A DNA stretch of 62,547 nucleotides from Myxococcales bacterium (GTDB taxonomy: Bacteria; Myxococcota_A; Polyangia; Polyangiales; Polyangiaceae), in NCBI GenBank assembly GCA_016212965.1, contig JACRDA010000374.1, positions 1-62,547 of the forward strand. The letters are read 5' to 3'. Under the pieces are notes generated by a model. That model was given only the letters and a program-made list of their open reading frames with translations, made no database searches and was not told the DNA's origin. A program made the position numbers and the translations under genes. Below are positions 43,523 through 52,941 of this stretch, in pieces; position 1 is the stretch's first letter; every line of letters begins with the position of its first letter.

Positions 43523-44731
43523 GTGGAGCCGGAGCCGCTCTTCGACGCCGCGCTCGCCCTGCTCGGCGAGGTCGGCGACATCATCGCCGACCGGGTCGAG
43601 CTGCCGGTCGAGCCCGCGTGGTGCCGCGCCCGCGAGCTCGGCCCCTTCCTCCGTGAGCTCGACGACGCCGCGCTCGGGCGCGCGGAGCTCGAGGGACTCG
43701 ACGCGCTCCTCGTCGGGAACGGCGGCCGCGCCACGGGCGCGCCCCCGGCGCTCGTGGCGCTCGCGGCGCGCCTCCGGCCGCTCACCGCGCTGCCTCCGCT
43801 CGTGCCGGACGCCGGCGCGGGCGAGGCCGCGCGGAGCGTGGGTGCGCGCAAGCGGGCCCAGCTCGCGGCGCGCGCGGCCCTGTGCGGACCGCTCGCGGCC
43901 CGGGCCGAGCGCATCGTCGACGTGGGCGCGGGGCGCGGGCACTTCACGCGCCTCGCCGCCGCCGAGTTCGACAAGCCCGCCGTCGGCCTCGAGCGCGATC
44001 CCGCGCGCGTGGCGCGGGCGCGCGCGCTCACCGGTCGCGCCGACGTGCGCTTCGAGGTCGTGGACGTCACCGCGGGCACGCTCGCCCTCGCGCCGGGCGA
44101 TCTCGCCATCGGCCTGCACGCCTGCGGCGAGCTCGGCGACGAGCTCGTGCGCGCGGCCGCCGCCGCGGGGGTGGGCCTCGTTCTCGTCGGCTGCTGCGCG
44201 CAGAAGATCCGCGGCCCCGCGCGCGTCGCGCTGTCGCGGCGCGGTGGCACCCTCACGCTCGCGCGCGCGATCCTCGGCCTCGGCAACCTCCGGCCCCGCG
44301 CCGAGGGCGTGGAGTCCAGCCTCGCCGAGTGTCTCGCGTCGCGCGAGCGGCGCTACGCCCTGCGTCGCCTGCTGCTCGGGCGCGGGCTCGAGGTCACCGC
44401 CGGCGCGGAGATGCAGGGGCTCAATCGCCGCCGGGCGCGCCAGCCCTTCGCGGTCCTGGCGGCCGAGGCGCTGGCGCTGCGCGGCCTCGCGCCGGCCGAC
44501 GCCGAGGAGCTCGCGCGCCACGAGGCCGCCGCGCGGCACGAGCACGGCGTCATCCGCCGGCTGTCCCTGCCGCGCGCCCTGTGCGGCCGGCTGCTCGAGG
44601 CGACGATCGCGCTCGACCGCACGTGCTTCCTGCGCGAGCAGGGCCTCGCGGCGCGACTCGGGACCCTGTGCAGCGACGCGGTCACGCCGCGCAACCTCGC
44701 CGTCGTCGCCGGGCCGTCACGCGAGCAGTGA
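43523..44731 (+). CDS. SAM-dependent methyltransferase (Methyltransf_32/METTL25-like)
   Basis: The 402-residue protein has a class I methyltransferase core at about 115-260. Motif I is IVDVGAGRGHFTRLAA (about 131-146). The GLHACGELGDELV segment (about 196) and the CCAQKI segment shortly after are typical of the Methyltransf_32 group that includes METTL25/RRNAD1-like proteins. The N-terminal 110 residues and C-terminal helical part have no family I recognise. It starts one nt after yhbY, so an RNA or ribosome substrate is likely but unproven. Its last 15 nt overlap the convergent hybrid kinase gene. Confidence 0.85.
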   Translation: MEPEPLFDAALALLGEVGDIIADRVELPVEPAWCRARELGPFLRELDDAALGRAELEGLDALLVGNGGRATGAPPALVALAARLRPLTALPPLVPDAGAGEAARSVGARKRAQLAARAALCGPLAARAERIVDVGAGRGHFTRLAAAEFDKPAVGLERDPARVARARALTGRADVRFEVVDVTAGTLALAPGDLAIGLHACGELGDELVRAAAAAGVGLVLVGCCAQKIRGPARVALSRRGGTLTLARAILGLGNLRPRAEGVESSLAECLASRERRYALRRLLLGRGLEVTAGAEMQGLNRRRARQPFAVLAAEALALRGLAPADAEELARHEAAARHEHGVIRRLSLPRALCGRLLEATIALDRTCFLREQGLAARLGTLCSDAVTPRNLAVVAGPSREQ

Positions 44732-47656
44732 CTTCACGGCTTCGCGCAGCGCCTCGAGGTCGTAGGGCTTCTTCAGGTAGGCCTTGAATCCGTGCGCGAG
44801 ATGGTCCGCCATCGACGCGTCGTCGGAGTACCCGCTCGACACGATCGCCTTCACGGCGGGGTCGATCGCGCGCAGGCGCTGCAGCGTCTCCTCGCCGCCC
44901 ATCCCGCCTCGAACGGTCAGGTCCAGGATGACGACGTCGAAGGGCTCGGATCGGGCCCGCGCGCTCTGGAACGCCTCGACCGCCTCCTCGCCGTGGCGCA
45001 CCACCTCCACGTCGTGGCCGAGCACCCGCAAGAGCTCGCCGGTGAGCTTGCGGATGAGGTCCTCGTCGTCCATGACGAGAATGCGCGCCGTGCGTCCCGG
45101 CACGGGCTGCGCCTGCGCCGCGGCGGCCTCGGTCCGGGTCTTCCCGGCCACGGCGGGGAGGTAGATCGTGAAGGTGCTGCCCTCGCCCGGCTGCGACCGC
45201 ACGTCGATCACGCCGCCGTGGTTCTTGACGATCGAATAGGAGGTCGCCAGGCCGAGACCGCTGCCCTTGTCCTTGGTCGTGAAGTACGGGTCGAAGATCT
45301 TGTCGAGATTCTGCGCGGCAATGCCGACGCCGGTATCCCGGATCGAGATCGCGACGTAGTTGCCCCTCGGCAGGGCACGCGGCAGCGCCGCGTCGTCCTC
45401 GGCCACGTTCCGCGCCGTGACGCTCACCGAGCCACGCGTCGGCATGGCCTGGTCGGCGTTGAGAACGATGTTCTGGATCACCTGGCCCACCTGGCCGTCG
45501 TCCGCCTCGGCCAGCCACAGGTCGCCGGGGAGCTCCAGGCCGAGGTCGGAGCGGGAGCCGCTCAGGGTGAACTTGGCCGAGTCCTCGATCACCGGGCGCA
45601 GATCGATCGGCCGTTTCACCGGCTTGCCGCCTCGGGAGAAGGTCAGGAGCTGGGTCGCCAGCTTCACCGCCTGATGCAGCGCATGCTCGACCCCGTCGAG
45701 CATGGCGAGCACCTCGCTCCGGCGGTCGACGGACACCTTCGCCATCGAGATGTAGCCGAACATCCCCTGCAAGAGATTGTTGAAATCGTGGGCGATGCCA
45801 CCCGCGAGGGTGCCGATGGACTCGAGCTTCTGGGTCTTGAGCCGCTCCTCCTCGAGCAGGTGCTTCTCCGTGATGTTGGTGACCGTCTCGATCGCCGAGA
45901 CGACCTGCCCGGCGGCGTCCTTCATCGGGTAGGCCTTGGTCTCGACGTAGACCACCGACCCGTCGGAGTCGCGGTGCTTGTGCAGCGCACTCTGCGCCTC
46001 GCCGGTGGCAAAGACCCCGCGGACGGCACAGTGCGAGCCCTCCACGAAGCAGGGCTGCCGCTCCCGGTGCAGGAGCTCGTAGCAATGCCGGCCGACGACT
46101 CTCTCGCGCGGCTCGCCGGATAGCAGGCAATAGGCGTTGTTGGCCGTCAGGATCCGGTAATCACGGTAGACGACGATGAAGCCCTCGTCCACCGTGTTGA
46201 GGATGTTCCGGATGAACTGCTCGTTCTGGCGGATCTGCTCCTCGGCGCGCTCGCGCTCGGTGATGTCCTGAGCCGTGCCGAAGATGCCGAGCGGAACGCC
46301 GTCGCCGTCGCGCCTCACCTCGCCGACGGCCTCCATCACCCATGGCCGCCCCGACGCATTGATGATGCGCACCGTCACGTGGTAGGGATGTTCGGCACTG
46401 GACAGCGCGCGCTCGAGGTTCCTCTCCAGGGTCTCCCGGTCCTCGGGGTGGACGCACCGGGCGAAGTCGGCGAAGGTCGGAGTGAAGTCCTCCGGGGAGC
46501 GATCGAAGAGTCGATAGGTCTCGACCGACCAGTCGAGGCGCTGGTGGACGAGGTCGAGGTCCCAGCTGCCCAGCCGCGCGACCTTCTGGGACTCCGCCAG
46601 CCGGCGCTCGCTGTTCTGGAGCTTCTCCTCGGCCAGCTTGCGGGTGGTGATGTCCTGGAACACGCCGAGAACGCCGAAGACCGTGCCCTCCCGATCGAGG
46701 AGCGGTACCTTGGAGGTATCGATCCAGATCCGGGCGCCGTCGGCCTGCTGGAGCGGTTCGACGACGTGCAGCTTCGCGCGCTTGCCGGTGATGACCTCGC
46801 GATCGTCGCTCCGGTAGGCCTGCGCCTCGGAGCTCGGCCAGGGTAGGTCGAAGTCGGTCTTGCCGACGATGGCGCTCGGAGCATCGAGGCCCACGGCCCT
46901 GGCAAAGACCTCGTTGCAGCCGAGGTACACGCTCTCCCGGTCCTTCCAGAACACCGAGTGCGGCATGGCATTGAGGATCTGCCGGAGCAGATTGCGGCTC
47001 TCGTGCGCGGCCTCCTCCGCCTGCTTCCGCTCCTGCATCTCGCGCGTCACCTGCTCGAACAGGCGCGCGTTCTCGATGGCGATGCTCACCTGGTTGGCGA
47101 ACATGGTCAGGAGCTCGAGATCGTGCTGCGTGAAGCACCCGCCGCCCTGCTTTCCGAGGGCGGACAGGCCGCCCAGAATGCCCTTGCGTCCCATGAGCGG
47201 GACGAGCACGGCCGATTGCTGACCCGCCTCCCAGGTGGTTCGCTCGGCCAGCCATTGGGTGCTCGTCTCGCCGAACAGCAGGCTCTGCCCGTGGCGCAAC
47301 ACCCAGCCGCACATGCCGACGCTCGCGGCAAAGCCCGTGCCGCGCACGCGCTCGGCGTCCGCGCCCGAGGCCGCCACGTAGGTGTAGCGGTCGCGCTCCT
47401 GGCTCAGCACCGGCACGATCAAGAGCTCGGCCTTCACGATCTCGCGGGCATGGTCGGCGACCAGCTCGAACACCTTCGCGAGGTCGAGCTCGCCGACGAT
47501 GAGCTTGCTGAGCGACAGGAGGCGCGCGAACTCCTCACCCTGCTCCACCATCGCGCTGCCACGGTCGGTCGTGGCCAGGGCCTCGCGCAGGCTCTGGTTC
47601 TCCTGCTGCAGCCGAGTGACGACTTCCCGCAGCCTCTCTGGGTCGTGCTGGTCCAT
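44717..47656 (-). CDS. Cytoplasmic hybrid sensor kinase (GAF-PAS-PAS-PAS-HK-REC)
   Basis: The 979-residue protein lacks membrane helices. A short N-terminal coiled coil leads to a GAF domain (about 45-205), then three PAS/PAC units (about 222-345, 355-475, 485-605). The third contains a Cys-bearing segment, [13 protein letters not shown]. The kinase core has H623 in [13 protein letters not shown], an N-box (IVLNADQAM), DTGVGI and [10 protein letters not shown] receiver domain follows at about 858-979, with DDED and ILDLTVRGG supplying the acidic residues. It ends a tusA / dsrE-like / kinase operon, 18 nt after the dsrE-like gene, so a sulfur or redox cue is a plausible signal. Codon choice looks somewhat less GC-extreme than in the neighbours, which may reflect transfer. 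Confidence 0.93.
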   Translation of the reverse strand: MDQHDPERLREVVTRLQQENQSLREALATTDRGSAMVEQGEEFARLLSLSKLIVGELDLAKVFELVADHAREIVKAELLIVPVLSQERDRYTYVAASGADAERVRGTGFAASVGMCGWVLRHGQSLLFGETSTQWLAERTTWEAGQQSAVLVPLMGRKGILGGLSALGKQGGGCFTQHDLELLTMFANQVSIAIENARLFEQVTREMQERKQAEEAAHESRNLLRQILNAMPHSVFWKDRESVYLGCNEVFARAVGLDAPSAIVGKTDFDLPWPSSEAQAYRSDDREVITGKRAKLHVVEPLQQADGARIWIDTSKVPLLDREGTVFGVLGVFQDITTRKLAEEKLQNSERRLAESQKVARLGSWDLDLVHQRLDWSVETYRLFDRSPEDFTPTFADFARCVHPEDRETLERNLERALSSAEHPYHVTVRIINASGRPWVMEAVGEVRRDGDGVPLGIFGTAQDITERERAEEQIRQNEQFIRNILNTVDEGFIVVYRDYRILTANNAYCLLSGEPRERVVGRHCYELLHRERQPCFVEGSHCAVRGVFATGEAQSALHKHRDSDGSVVYVETKAYPMKDAAGQVVSAIETVTNITEKHLLEEERLKTQKLESIGTLAGGIAHDFNNLLQGMFGYISMAKVSVDRRSEVLAMLDGVEHALHQAVKLATQLLTFSRGGKPVKRPIDLRPVIEDSAKFTLSGSRSDLGLELPGDLWLAEADDGQVGQVIQNIVLNADQAMPTRGSVSVTARNVAEDDAALPRALPRGNYVAISIRDTGVGIAAQNLDKIFDPYFTTKDKGSGLGLATSYSIVKNHGGVIDVRSQPGEGSTFTIYLPAVAGKTRTEAAAAQAQPVPGRTARILVMDDEDLIRKLTGELLRVLGHDVEVVRHGEEAVEAFQSARARSEPFDVVILDLTVRGGMGGEETLQRLRAIDPAVKAIVSSGYSDDASMADHLAHGFKAYLKKPYDLEALREAVKSLLA

Positions 47657-47674
47657 GCTGGCTCGACTCGACCG

Positions 47675-48208
47675 TCAGATGAAGAGGTTGACGTGCGCTT
47701 CCAGGGTGTCCCGGGCGTACTCGCTCACGCCCTTCACCTCCACGTTCGGAACGATGAGATCGTCGACGCTGACGCCCATCGCGTCGAAGCAGATCTGGCA
47801 CATCTTGAACTTCACGCCGAGGTCGACGGCGCTCTGGATCAGCTCCTCGAGGGTCATGATGCCCTTCCTCTTCAGCAGCTTGTCGAACAGCGCGGGCCCG
47901 AGGCCCATCAGGTTGAGCCGCCCGAGCGGCAGATGCCCGGCGCCGCCGCGGTTGAGCAGCTCGAGCAGCCGCTGCAGGACGCTGTCGGTTTGGAGCACCC
48001 GGTAGGCGCCTTCGCGCGCCGGGTCGTGCTTGCGGCGGAACGACGCGAGGAGGCTGCGCCTGCGCTTGAGGCAGTTGTAGCCCCAGATCATGAACCACAT
48101 CGTCGTGTCGATCCCGAGCGCCGCGTAGCCGTTGGCGAAGATGAACGCGCTGAGCGCCTTGTCGAGCTCACCGCTCTGCAGGAGGATCGTCGCCTTCTTC
48201 CCGTCCAT
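47675..48208 (-). CDS. DsrE/DsrF-like sulfur-carrier-family protein
   Basis: The 177-residue protein has the DsrE-like fold pattern: ATILLQSGELDKALSAFIFANGYAALG at the start, then a basic insertion, and KFKMCQICFDAMGV near the end. C137 and C140 there form a CxxC at the position where DsrE-family proteins keep their reactive Cys. Relatives pass persulfide sulfur between TusA and other enzymes. The start ATG shares its A with the TGA of the tusA gene (TGATG), a strong sign of coupling. The hybrid kinase follows 18 nt later. Confidence 0.88.
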   Translation of the reverse strand: MDGKKATILLQSGELDKALSAFIFANGYAALGIDTTMWFMIWGYNCLKRRRSLLASFRRKHDPAREGAYRVLQTDSVLQRLLELLNRGGAGHLPLGRLNLMGLGPALFDKLLKRKGIMTLEELIQSAVDLGVKFKMCQICFDAMGVSVDDLIVPNVEVKGVSEYARDTLEAHVNLFI

Positions 48209-48456
48209 CAACGCCTCCCGTTGGGCTCCGGTCGGACCCGGATGAGCATGCTGACGGTCCTGCCCTGTCGATCGGTGCCGAGGACCTCGTGGCCCGCCTC
48301 GCGACAGAGCTCCACGATCGACTCCTCGAAGATCGGGTCGTTGCCCGTGATGCGCACGGTCTGCCCGGGCTGCATGGTGCGCACGGCCTTGGCCAGGGCG
48401 ATCAGCGGCAGCGGGCAGGCCTTGCCGACGACGTCGACCTCTCGATCTGCGGTCAT
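48208..48456 (-). CDS. tusA: TusA-family sulfurtransferase
   Basis: The 82-residue protein is a typical TusA/SirA-like fold. The CPxP motif is CPLPLIAL with the persulfide cysteine at C14, followed by RTMQPGQTVRITGNDP and a closing strand. GAGGAG precedes the ATG at 48456. It is the first gene of a three-gene operon with the DsrE-like protein and a cytoplasmic hybrid kinase. The family also includes SirA-like and YeeD-like members, so the symbol marks the family and not a proven tRNA-thiolation role. Confidence 0.9.
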   Translation of the reverse strand: MTADREVDVVGKACPLPLIALAKAVRTMQPGQTVRITGNDPIFEESIVELCREAGHEVLGTDRQGRTVSMLIRVRPEPNGRR

Positions 48457-48790
48457 GTTCTCCTCCTGCTCGCGGCCGGCTCGCGCCGAGCCGGGTGGCC
48501 GGCCCGACCTCGCTCCCGAGGAGCGAAGCGCACGCCGGAGAGGGCGGCGCGCGGGCGCCTCCTCTGGCCGAGGTCACTTCATCCGTTGACTCTCGACACG
48601 TTGCAGCGACGACAAGGGTGCACGATGAGCCTAGGGACCGGGCACCTGCGGCGCAAGCCCCGCACCCCGGCGGGCGCCGCCGGAGCGCATGGTGGTCCGG
48701 GTCACGGGGCGCGGGGGCCGCCTCGGCCTTGCTTCGCAGGGCCGGCCGTGAGAGCCGGTCGGCTGGCGACGCCGGACGAGGACGCAAGCC
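48457..48790. other. Divergent intergenic region, tusA operon / glutamine-synthetase-like gene
   Basis: This 334-bp gap has no supported gene. A 7-bp CCGGCTC/GAGCCGG stem (48476-48494) sits in the tusA leader. I could not pick out convincing promoter hexamers for either direction. Confidence 0.4.
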
Positions 48791-50176
48791 ATGCACAGCG
48801 AAGACACGCTCCCCACGCGCGGGCTCGAACGCGAGCTCGGCACGCGCGCGGACACCTGGACGGCGAACGATCTCGCCGAGCTCGTGAAGGCGCGGGGCAT
48901 CCGCCTCGTCAGCCTCATGCACGTCGGCGCCGACGGCTGGCTGAAGGCGCTCGACTTCGTGCCCCGGACCCGGGCGCACGTCTGCGACATCATCGAGGGC
49001 GGCGAGCGCGCCGACGGCTCGAGCCTGTTCGCGGGCACCGGCATCCGTCCCGGGGCCTCGGACATCCTGCTGCGGCCGCGCCCGGCGTCGGCCTTCGTCG
49101 ACCCCTTCGCCGCCGAGCCCACGCTCGTGCTCCTCTGCGCTCACCTGGCGCGCGACGGCACGCCCCTGCCGCAGTCGCCCGACACCATCGTGCGCCGCGC
49201 CCACGCGCGCTTCGTCGCCGAGACGGGCGTGGAGCTCCACGCCCTCGGCGAGGTCGAGTACTTCCTCGGCAAGCGGCGCGGCGAGGCGGACATCTGGGGT
49301 CAGCGCGAGCGCGGCTACCACGCGACCTCGCCCTTCCTCTTCGGCGAGCGGCTACGGCGCCGGGCCATGACGCTGCTCGCCGACATCGGCGTGCCCATCA
49401 AGTACGCGCACGGCGAGGTCGGCTACATCCCGGCCGCCGACGGCGACGACACCATCTGGGAGCAGCACGAGGTCGAGCTCGCGCTCGCGCCGCTGCCCGA
49501 GGCCGCCGAGGGCGTGCTCCTCACCCAGTGGGTGCTGCGCAACCTCGGGCACGCCGACGGGCTGCGCGTCAACTTCGACCCCATCGTGCGCCAGGGCCAC
49601 GCGGGCTCGGGCATGCACTTCCACTTCTCGCCGGTGCGCGACGGACGGCACCTCGGGGGGCGCGGCGCCGACGGGGCGCTCGAGAGCCCGGCGCAGTGGC
49701 TCATCGCGGGCCTGGTGCGCTCGGGCGGCTCGCTCATGGCCTTCGGCAACCGCAGCGACGCGTCGTTCGTGCGGCTCGGCCAGGCGCGCGAGGCCCCGAG
49801 CGCCGTCACCTGGGGCGAGTTCGACCGGAGCGCGCTCGTGCGCCTGCCGATCCTGGCGCGCACCGCCGCCGGGCGCAGCGTGAGCCCGCCCACGATCGAG
49901 TTCCGCCTCCCGGACGGGTCCGCCCACCCGTTCTACCTGCTCGCGGGCGTCGCGCAGGCGGCCCTGGCGGGACGCGCCGTCACGGACCTCGGGGCCCTGC
50001 TCGAGCGCTCGTCGGCGGCGCGCGCGCGCCTCGATCCGCAGGGCGCGATCCCGCTGCCGCGCAGCGTGCCCGAGATCGCCGCGGCGCTCGGCGCGAACCG
50101 CGAGGTGCTCGAGGCCGGCGGCGTCTTCCCGCCGGCCATGATCGACAGCCTCATCGCCGCGCTCGAGCCGCGCTGA
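48791..50176 (+). CDS. Glutamine-synthetase-family enzyme
   Basis: The 461-residue protein follows the glutamine synthetase plan. Visible elements are the metal-site motifs GEVEYFLG and HGEVGYIPAAD-to-WEQHEVEL, the GSGMHFHFS loop with the catalytic-type His, NRSDASFVRL, and the C-terminal TIEFRLPDGSAHPFYLLAG. Deviations are notable: the usual MPKP before GSGMH reads FDPIV, and the N-terminal beta-grasp is short. Diverged relatives ligate ammonia or amines to glutamate-like substrates. I would not assume it is the housekeeping GlnA. A GACGAGGA stretch lies upstream of the ATG at 48791. No nitrogen genes are adjacent. Confidence 0.85.
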   Translation: MHSEDTLPTRGLERELGTRADTWTANDLAELVKARGIRLVSLMHVGADGWLKALDFVPRTRAHVCDIIEGGERADGSSLFAGTGIRPGASDILLRPRPASAFVDPFAAEPTLVLLCAHLARDGTPLPQSPDTIVRRAHARFVAETGVELHALGEVEYFLGKRRGEADIWGQRERGYHATSPFLFGERLRRRAMTLLADIGVPIKYAHGEVGYIPAADGDDTIWEQHEVELALAPLPEAAEGVLLTQWVLRNLGHADGLRVNFDPIVRQGHAGSGMHFHFSPVRDGRHLGGRGADGALESPAQWLIAGLVRSGGSLMAFGNRSDASFVRLGQAREAPSAVTWGEFDRSALVRLPILARTAAGRSVSPPTIEFRLPDGSAHPFYLLAGVAQAALAGRAVTDLGALLERSSAARARLDPQGAIPLPRSVPEIAAALGANREVLEAGGVFPPAMIDSLIAALEPR

Positions 50177-50229
50177 GGGGCGTTCGGGCGTCACGACGAA
50201 GCGACGAAGCGCGCGCGTGCCCGCTCCGC

Positions 50230-51561
50230 TCAGCGCACGCCGCCCCGGCGATAGTAGTTCACGAGGCTGCGGAAGCGGGCCGCGAGCTGCACGTCGGCGG
50301 CGAGGCGTGCGCCCCAACCGGCCTTGCACGCCTCCCAATCGGCCGGCGTGGCAAGACCGGCCTCGGCGAGGGCCGGCACCAGGCGCCGTCGATCGTAGTA
50401 CTCGAGCATGGAGAGCCAGGCGTAGCGGTCGAGGTCGATCGCAGGCGGCGTGGGCCGCGCCGGCGCCTGGGCAGCGCCCGCGGGCGCGCGGTCGAAGGGC
50501 GTCGCCCGGGGAACCGTCGTCACGGGTCGCGGCGCCGCGGGCCGCTCGAAAGGCGTCGCGGCCGGAAGCGTGGCGGGGCCCGCGGGGCGCTCGTCCTGCG
50601 TGTCGCCGGCACCGGCGGCCGGGGCCGGGGCGCTGCTCCCGGCCGGCGGCGCGGCCCTGCCCCGGAATGGGGTCGCGGGCCCGGCGAGGGGCGAGATCAA
50701 CGAACCGTCGGCCGTCGCGCCGAGAGGCACGGGCTTGTCGCTCGGGCGCGCGGCGGGCGAGCCGGCCGGAGGCGACTCGCTCGCGCGCGGCGGGGGCGAC
50801 GGCGCGCGGAACGGGAGCGGGTCGATGGGCGCCGCGACAGCGAAAGCCAGGGTTCGCTGCAGCGACCTCCGGCCAGCGCCGCCCGCGTCGGGCGGCGGCG
50901 TCGACGACGCACTCGGAGCCGGGGGCGGCGCCACGAACGGAGGTGGCGCGGACGACCGGCGCGGGGTCGGCGGCCGATCCACGGCGACCGGGGCCTCGGC
51001 GACGCCGGGGAGCGGCGCGAACAGGGGCACCTCCGGCGCGGTGGGCGCTGCGGGCTCGGCGGCGACCGGGGCCGGCTCGAGGGCGAACGGGCGCGGCTGG
51101 ACCACGATGGGCGGCAGCGGCTCGGGTGGGGTCTCCAAGATGGCGTGCGCGCGGCGGGCCAGCCCTTCCTCGGCCCCGAGGCGCTGCGACCAGCGCGCCT
51201 GGAGGCGCAGCACGTCGTTCGCGTTCATGCCCTGAGCCGCGAGCAGCGCCAAGGGCTCGGGGGCGCTGCCGAAGTGGCGCACGAAGTCGAGCCACGCGCG
51301 CAGATCGTCGTCGAGCGGCGCGATCGACCGCGCGTAGCGTGCCCGCGCCTCGGCCATGGCCGCGTCGAACGCGTCCTCGAGCTCGCCGTCCGCGTCGAAC
51401 AGGCGCTCGGACCAGCGCTCCTCGACGGCTTGCCAGCCCGCGGCGTCGACGCCCTCGTGACGCAGCACCTGCACGAGTGGCAGGTCCTCCGAGAGACCGA
51501 CCTGCACGCCGGCGTACTGCGCGAGCGAGACGCCGAGCTCGTCGGGCGCGCGCTCGGTCAC
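50230..51561 (-). CDS. Pro-rich protein with a three-copy W..W..RL repeat domain
   Basis: This protein of about 443 residues has no family I recognise. Three diverged copies of a roughly 60-residue helical unit can be aligned: two near the N-terminus and one at the C-terminus. They are separated by about 200 residues of Pro/Ala-rich disordered linker containing ATPFxRPA-type words. Each unit keeps a pattern like Leu-x-x-Leu, small-Gly, then a Trp or Leu followed about 7 residues later by W..RL (VEERWSERL, LQARWSQRL, CKAGWGARL). The N-terminal boundary is uncertain: GTG at 51561 or ATG at 51696. It lies next to, and divergent from, the vgrG island, suggesting a T6SS-linked adaptor or scaffold. 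That link is inference. Confidence 0.75.
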   Translation of the reverse strand: MTERAPDELGVSLAQYAGVQVGLSEDLPLVQVLRHEGVDAAGWQAVEERWSERLFDADGELEDAFDAAMAEARARYARSIAPLDDDLRAWLDFVRHFGSAPEPLALLAAQGMNANDVLRLQARWSQRLGAEEGLARRAHAILETPPEPLPPIVVQPRPFALEPAPVAAEPAAPTAPEVPLFAPLPGVAEAPVAVDRPPTPRRSSAPPPFVAPPPAPSASSTPPPDAGGAGRRSLQRTLAFAVAAPIDPLPFRAPSPPPRASESPPAGSPAARPSDKPVPLGATADGSLISPLAGPATPFRGRAAPPAGSSAPAPAAGAGDTQDERPAGPATLPAATPFERPAAPRPVTTVPRATPFDRAPAGAAQAPARPTPPAIDLDRYAWLSMLEYYDRRRLVPALAEAGLATPADWEACKAGWGARLAADVQLAARFRSLVNYYRRGGVR

Positions 51562-51790
51562 GGCCCACCCCGCGCCGCGTGTGCGGCCTCGTGCCTCGAC
51601 ATCCGCTGAGCGCGCCGCGACATCTTCCTCGCCGGCGCCGCGAGCGCGCTCCGTGCGCCCCGGCACCTGCGACGCTCTTACCACGGTGGGGGGCATCCGG
51701 GCAGCCAGGCGCATGCAGCGACCCCCGCGACCCGCGACCCGCGTCGGTTTCGCTTGCGCCCGGCCGATCCACGCCCTAGCGCCGCGGGCC

Positions 51791-52864
51791 ATGGCCGTGC
51801 GCGCGACGGGGCAGCGGGTACGCGCGGGCGCCCGGGTGCGCCCGCTCCTCGTCCGGCCCGGCGCGCGCTTCGCCTGTTCGGGCAGCGGGTTCTGCTGCCG
51901 CGACCTGCACCGGCTCGGGCCTCTGTCGCTCGACGACGTCGCGCGTCTCGCCCGGCTGGCACCGGGAGCGGTCGTCGACGACGCCGACGGGCACGGACCG
52001 AAGCTGCGCATCGTCGACGGCCACTGTTCGCTGCTCGACGGCAGCGCGTGCTCCCTGCACCGCGAGCACGGCGCGATCGCCAAGCCCAGCATCTGCCGGC
52101 GCTTCCCCTTGGGCCTGTGGGCGACCCCGCTCGGAGGTCGGGTCGTGACGTCGCATCGTTGCCCCTGCCGCACCCTCGGCGACCGCCCCCCGCTGTCGGC
52201 GGCGGAGGCCGTGCGCAGCCTGCGCGACGGGCGCGGTCGCCTGCGCCCGGACGGCCGCACCCCGCGGCAGCTCTGCCTGCGGGGCGACGAGGCGATCCCG
52301 TTCGCCGCCTATGCGGCGCTCGAGGCCGAGCTCCTGCTGCCGCTCGCGCGCGGCGACTACCCGGCCGACGTCCTCGGCCTGGCGCCGGAGCTGCCGCGAC
52401 TCGGGCGCGGCTCGTGGCGCGAGGTAGGCGCGAGCTTCCGCGCCGTGCGCGCCCGCGGCGACGCCGGCGCCGAGGCACTCGGCTGGTTCGGCGATGCGCT
52501 CGCGTCGCTCGCGGGCGATCCGGCCGTCGGCGTGGCCACGCGCAGCTGGCAGCGGGCGTTCGACGAGGCCGAGGCCCGCGCCACCCGCCCGGCGGCCGCC
52601 GAGGTCGTCATCGGCGATTTCCTGGCCGACCTCATGTGGGGCCTGCACTGGACGGTGCGAGGGAGCTTCGAGCGCTTCACGGCGGAGCTCCTGGCCCTGT
52701 GGCTCGGAGCGCTGGCGGTGACGGCGCGCCTGGTGGCGGCCGGCCATGGCGCCGAGCGCGCGGCGGCCGAGGCCGTCATGATCACCGAGCTCGCGGCACA
52801 GAGCGGCCTGTGGTGGGATGCCGTGCGCGCGTTCGAGGCGGTGCGCGAGGCCGGCCACGACTGA
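51791..52864 (+). CDS. YkgJ-family cysteine-cluster protein
   Basis: The protein is about 357 residues with an N-terminal cysteine cluster: FACSGSGFCCRDLH, then CSLLDGSACSLHREHG, KPSICRRFPLG and SHRCPC. This spacing is typical of YkgJ-family proteins, which are thought to bind zinc or an iron-sulfur cluster. The C-terminal about 200 residues are helical and not recognisable. The ATG at 51791 is used; an upstream ATG at 51714 is possible. It ends 77 nt before the first vgrG on the same strand, but an inverted repeat lies between, so co-transcription is uncertain. Confidence 0.82.
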   Translation: MAVRATGQRVRAGARVRPLLVRPGARFACSGSGFCCRDLHRLGPLSLDDVARLARLAPGAVVDDADGHGPKLRIVDGHCSLLDGSACSLHREHGAIAKPSICRRFPLGLWATPLGGRVVTSHRCPCRTLGDRPPLSAAEAVRSLRDGRGRLRPDGRTPRQLCLRGDEAIPFAAYAALEAELLLPLARGDYPADVLGLAPELPRLGRGSWREVGASFRAVRARGDAGAEALGWFGDALASLAGDPAVGVATRSWQRAFDEAEARATRPAAAEVVIGDFLADLMWGLHWTVRGSFERFTAELLALWLGALAVTARLVAAGHGAERAAAEAVMITELAAQSGLWWDAVRAFEAVREAGHD

Positions 52865-52895
52865 CGGCGAGCGGGGCGCGCTGCGACGCGCCTCC

Positions 52896-52911
52896 GGGTT
52901 GTGCGCAACCC
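52896..52911. promoter_or_regulatory. Inverted repeat upstream of vgrG
   Basis: GGGTTG and CAACCC flank TGCG, a perfect 6-bp inverted repeat 31 nt before the vgrG start. It could be an operator or a terminator stem for the YkgJ gene; there is no T-run, so I favour an operator. Confidence 0.35.
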
Positions 52912-52941
52912 GTGCGTGGACTACGTTTCCGGGCACCTGGG

